From contig NZ_LLXZ01000215.1 in the NCBI RefSeq assembly GCF_001440395.1, forward strand, positions 1 through 64,000: 64,000 nt of DNA. Reading direction: 5' to 3'. This document shows positions 61,252 to 64,000 of this stretch, one piece after another. Made by a program: the position numbers and the translations under genes. Each line of letters starts with the position of its first letter. The stretch's first letter is position 1. The DNA comes from Bradyrhizobium jicamae (lineage in GTDB: Bacteria > Pseudomonadota > Alphaproteobacteria > Rhizobiales > Xanthobacteraceae). The notes beneath the pieces were generated by a model. That model made no database searches, was not told the DNA's origin, and worked only from the letters and a program-made list of their open reading frames with translations.

Positions 61252-63858
61252 TTAATAGTTGATCGACGTCTGCGCGAAGATCCCCTGAGCTCGCTGATCG
61301 CCCGCCAGGCGCCAGCGATACTGCAGCGTCAGCTCCCAGTACGACGGGGGGGCCATGTATTTTGTCTCGCCGAACCAGTAGCGCAACGAACCGCCTACGC
61401 CGGCCGAGTAGGCCTCAGGGTTGGCGAATGAGTCGTCGTAGTTTGCGGCCAGCACGGCGTGCGGGAAGAATACTAGTTTGCTGCTGATGGGATCGAGCCG
61501 GAAGCTTCGTCCGAAACGTCCTTCCGTGATTACCACCAGTTGTCGCTTCTCGAGGAAGCGATCCACTTCTGCATAGACGTACCAGGTCGGCCAGCTGGCA
61601 TCCAAGACACGCAGATCCGTCCCGACTGTGTAGGAGTAAAGCGCGCGCAACAGCGTATCATCGCGAGCCGCATCGCCGAGCGCGAAAAGCTTGTCGACCT
61701 CGAAAACCAGGTTGGCGCTCGAGAACGGTTTCCAGCGCGCCCCTACCATGCCCTGCGTCGTGCGCGCGCCGGTCGGTCCGCCGGACTGGTCATAGAGAGT
61801 TTCGAACAAACGGCCGAACAGCTCGAATATCGCCCCATTCCTGTACCCGATCCCTTCAGGGCGGTAGTAGAACTCAGTTCCCAGCTGCGACGTGTAACTG
61901 CTGGGTACGGTCGTCGTCAGAAACGGATTGGGCGCCGAACCGACCTTGCCGTATGAAACCGAAGTGTTGATGCCCCAAACACGCGCCAGGTCTGAGACCG
62001 TCCGACGCGTCTCGAACAGCTTTTGATCGTCAATATCGATTCGTCCCTCGGCCTTGGCGTCGATCCCTTCCATCAGATACGCAATGGCCTTCGGATTTTC
62101 GAACCGGCGCATCGCGGTATATCCCGCGTCGATCGTGGCCCGAGCCGGCAATTGTCCACGGGCATGCGCGCGATCGAAGCGAGCCAGAGCTATCTCGTCA
62201 TTGCCGACGGCGACGGCGAGGTAGCCAATGTCGGCATCCCGAATGGAACCCAATCTGCCCTGCGCGATCGCTTGATCGAACAGGACGCGGGCTTCGGGTT
62301 TGCGTTCCAACTCGACCAGCGTGTTGATCTGCGCGCGTAACGCGCCGTCGCTTTGCATAGCGGTCTTTGCGAGCCGTTCCGCTGTCCTGAACTCGGCCAG
62401 CGATTCTTCCTTTCGCCCGAGCGCCTGGAGTGCATACGCCTTGCGGATTGCGGTTTCATAGCTGACGGACAATTTCTGAAGCGCGCGCAATGCCCGCATC
62501 GGATCGTTGGAAGCCAGGGCGGCGTCGGCGAGGGCGAGCCGAACGTCGTGCGCCTGAGTGGGCGGGAGGCCTCGCTTCAGGGCGGTTTCCCAGTCAGACA
62601 TCGCACCACTGAATTTCCTGAGCTTGCTGCGCGCATAACCGCGCTGCGCATGGATTTCGGCGCTTGAGTGCCCGGCTTCGATAGCTTTGGTCGCTTCGGC
62701 CTCAGCTTCCCCGGGGCGGCCGGCAGCCATCAGGATATTGACCAGCAGGAGCCGGCTTGCGGCGACTTCGGGCTCAAGTTGCACGGCCTTGCGTGCCTCG
62801 ACGATGGCCAAGCTGTAGTCCTTGTCCCGTTCGGCCCGATAGGCACGTTCCTTCGCTTCAAAGACTTCCTTTGCTGCCTTTTCTTCCGGCGATGCACCAG
62901 GGATCAATGTGCTCAGAACGGCTGGCGCTTCGAGTTCGCAGACAACACCGTTGACGGTGGTTGAACATTCCTGCACCGGCGTCGGCATATTATTACTGTT
63001 GTTCGGAAGCGTGCCCCTTTGCTGTCTTGCGCCTTCCGCGTCGGCGAGGCGGGTAATGACCTTGGGGTCGGTTCGCGAATAGCTGCCCAACAATTCGATC
63101 GCGGCGTTGAAATCGCTTGACGCCAAGGCCGCATCTGCGGCGATCAGACGGATGTTCTTCTGCTGGGTCGCAGTCAGGCCTGGGATCGCCAGGGCGGCGT
63201 TGAAGTCGGAGACGGCATCCGCGCGCTTCCCCAGTCGCTGGTTGATATAGCCGCGCCATACCAACGGAACATAATTCGCCCGGTCGCGCGCAATTGCTTC
63301 GGTGGCCGTCGCCAACGCCGCCGGCAAATCATTGTCAGCGAGCTGGGCACTCAGCAACAACAGGCGGTAGGAGATCGAATCCGGCGCGTATTCGACGGCG
63401 CTACGGGCCGCCCGGACCGCTGCCTTCGCATCCCGCCTTTCGAGCGCCTTGTAGCCCTCGCTGGCCGGTTGCTGGGCCAGGCGCTGACGAATATTCGCTT
63501 GCCGGCCTTCGAGCTCCTGGCTGCCGGTAAAAGCCGCAGATGCGGTCTTGGTGGCCTGCTCAGCCCTGGTGAGGTCGCCGGCGGCGATCAGCGAGTCGAT
63601 CAGGAGCAGGTGCAAGCGGAGGAGGTCAGGACGGAGGGCCACAGCTTCTGCGGAGCTTGCTGCGGAAGCCTTGTAGTCGCCCTGGCCGAATGCCTTGTAG
63701 GCGGTCTCGGCCGCCGTATAGGCATCACCCTCCAGCGGAGGACCGCTTTCGGCGACCTGGGCGCTGGCCCCCGAGCAAAGGACCGCCAGGAGCAAAAGCG
63801 CAGTCAGCGCCGCCCGCAAAGCCGTCTGGCCCAGGTAATTTCCGCCCCACTTGCCCAT
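61252..63858 (-). CDS. NfrA-like TPR and outer-membrane protein
   Basis: An 868-residue exported protein. Signal peptide with hydrophobic core ALTALLLLAVLCSGASAQ. About residues 40-560 are tetratricopeptide-like repeats (YKALERRDAKAAVRAARSAV, AYRAERDKDYSLAIVEARKA). The C-terminal part from about 640 to 868 (FYYRPEGIGYRNGAIFELFG, LRYWFGETKYMAPPSYWELT) matches the C-terminal domain of NfrA, the bacteriophage N4 adsorption outer-membrane protein, and is probably a beta-barrel or surface domain. In E. coli, NfrA works with an exopolysaccharide synthase (NfrB). It shares a terminator with the PEP-CTERM gene. Confidence 0.8.
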   Translation of the reverse strand: MGKWGGNYLGQTALRAALTALLLLAVLCSGASAQVAESGPPLEGDAYTAAETAYKAFGQGDYKASAASSAEAVALRPDLLRLHLLLIDSLIAAGDLTRAEQATKTASAAFTGSQELEGRQANIRQRLAQQPASEGYKALERRDAKAAVRAARSAVEYAPDSISYRLLLLSAQLADNDLPAALATATEAIARDRANYVPLVWRGYINQRLGKRADAVSDFNAALAIPGLTATQQKNIRLIAADAALASSDFNAAIELLGSYSRTDPKVITRLADAEGARQQRGTLPNNSNNMPTPVQECSTTVNGVVCELEAPAVLSTLIPGASPEEKAAKEVFEAKERAYRAERDKDYSLAIVEARKAVQLEPEVAASRLLLVNILMAAGRPGEAEAEATKAIEAGHSSAEIHAQRGYARSKLRKFSGAMSDWETALKRGLPPTQAHDVRLALADAALASNDPMRALRALQKLSVSYETAIRKAYALQALGRKEESLAEFRTAERLAKTAMQSDGALRAQINTLVELERKPEARVLFDQAIAQGRLGSIRDADIGYLAVAVGNDEIALARFDRAHARGQLPARATIDAGYTAMRRFENPKAIAYLMEGIDAKAEGRIDIDDQKLFETRRTVSDLARVWGINTSVSYGKVGSAPNPFLTTTVPSSYTSQLGTEFYYRPEGIGYRNGAIFELFGRLFETLYDQSGGPTGARTTQGMVGARWKPFSSANLVFEVDKLFALGDAARDDTLLRALYSYTVGTDLRVLDASWPTWYVYAEVDRFLEKRQLVVITEGRFGRSFRLDPISSKLVFFPHAVLAANYDDSFANPEAYSAGVGGSLRYWFGETKYMAPPSYWELTLQYRWRLAGDQRAQGIFAQTSINY

Positions 63859-64000
63859 GCAACCAGTGCTACGCCAATCCCGTTAAATTTTAACGCTGAA
63901 CTGTAACCGAGACGACGATTCAGCGGAACCGAGAACTGGCATTTCGGCAGCTTGGCGGGTCTTGATGTTATTCATTTTTCTCACTTTTTTGGGGAATGTG

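Overview
The window looks like chromosomal DNA of an alphaproteobacterium close to Bradyrhizobium (family Nitrobacteraceae). This is inferred from the moderately high G+C, PEPxxWA-type PEP-CTERM proteins, an H-NS/HvrA-type nucleoid protein, a long palindromic intergenic repeat at the left edge, and the general protein character. No rRNA, tRNA, CRISPR array, transposase or integrase was seen.

Layout. (1) 257-3226: the tail of a type II secretion operon (gspL, gspM, a gspN/C-like gene and a short prepilin peptidase), cut by the left edge. (2) 3458-9394: small genes: two PEP-CTERM proteins, an intact and a frameshifted H-NS paralogue, two PilZ proteins, a VanZ-like protein, secreted small proteins and a pair of micro-genes. 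(3) 9546-12646: a leftward operon of a GT2 glycosyltransferase, an unknown 160-residue protein and a J-domain-like membrane protein. (4) 12779-16853: a lone RND efflux permease and a third PEP-CTERM gene. (5) 18200-24641: a large G8/beta-helix/cadherin-like protein with a His-rich tail, a stand-alone GspG pseudopilin and a Tat-signal protein with glycosidase-like motifs. (6) 25474-39199: polysaccharide genes: Wzy-like polymerase, Wzx flippase, four GT4/GT2 transferases, an FkbM methyltransferase, two acyltransferases, an oxidoreductase-epimerase fusion and a hexapeptide acetyltransferase. (7) 39504-56172: an exosortase/exopolysaccharide locus: WecG-STAS fusion, PrsT-type TPR lipoprotein, outer-membrane protein, Wza-like export protein, ExeA-like ATPase, Wzz, CpsD-type kinase, trypsin-like protease, EpsI, EpsD-type isomerase, XrtV accessory protein, exosortase, phosphatase and two glycosyltransferases. 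(8) 56326-63858: a second copy of the micro-gene pair, three more PEP-CTERM genes, small secreted proteins and an NfrA-like TPR/outer-membrane protein.

How it may work together (inference). Regions 6 and 7 would make, polymerise and export a surface polysaccharide. The exosortase in region 7 would process the six PEP-CTERM proteins made in regions 2, 4 and 8. Type II secretion and Tat export would deliver the proteins of region 5. The two PilZ proteins suggest a cyclic-di-GMP link to surface or biofilm behaviour.

The least explained pieces are the duplicated two-gene micro-module (9058-9394 and 56326-56591), the pseudopilin placed between two putative exported carbohydrate-associated proteins, and the small secreted cadherin-like paralogues next to PEP-CTERM genes.
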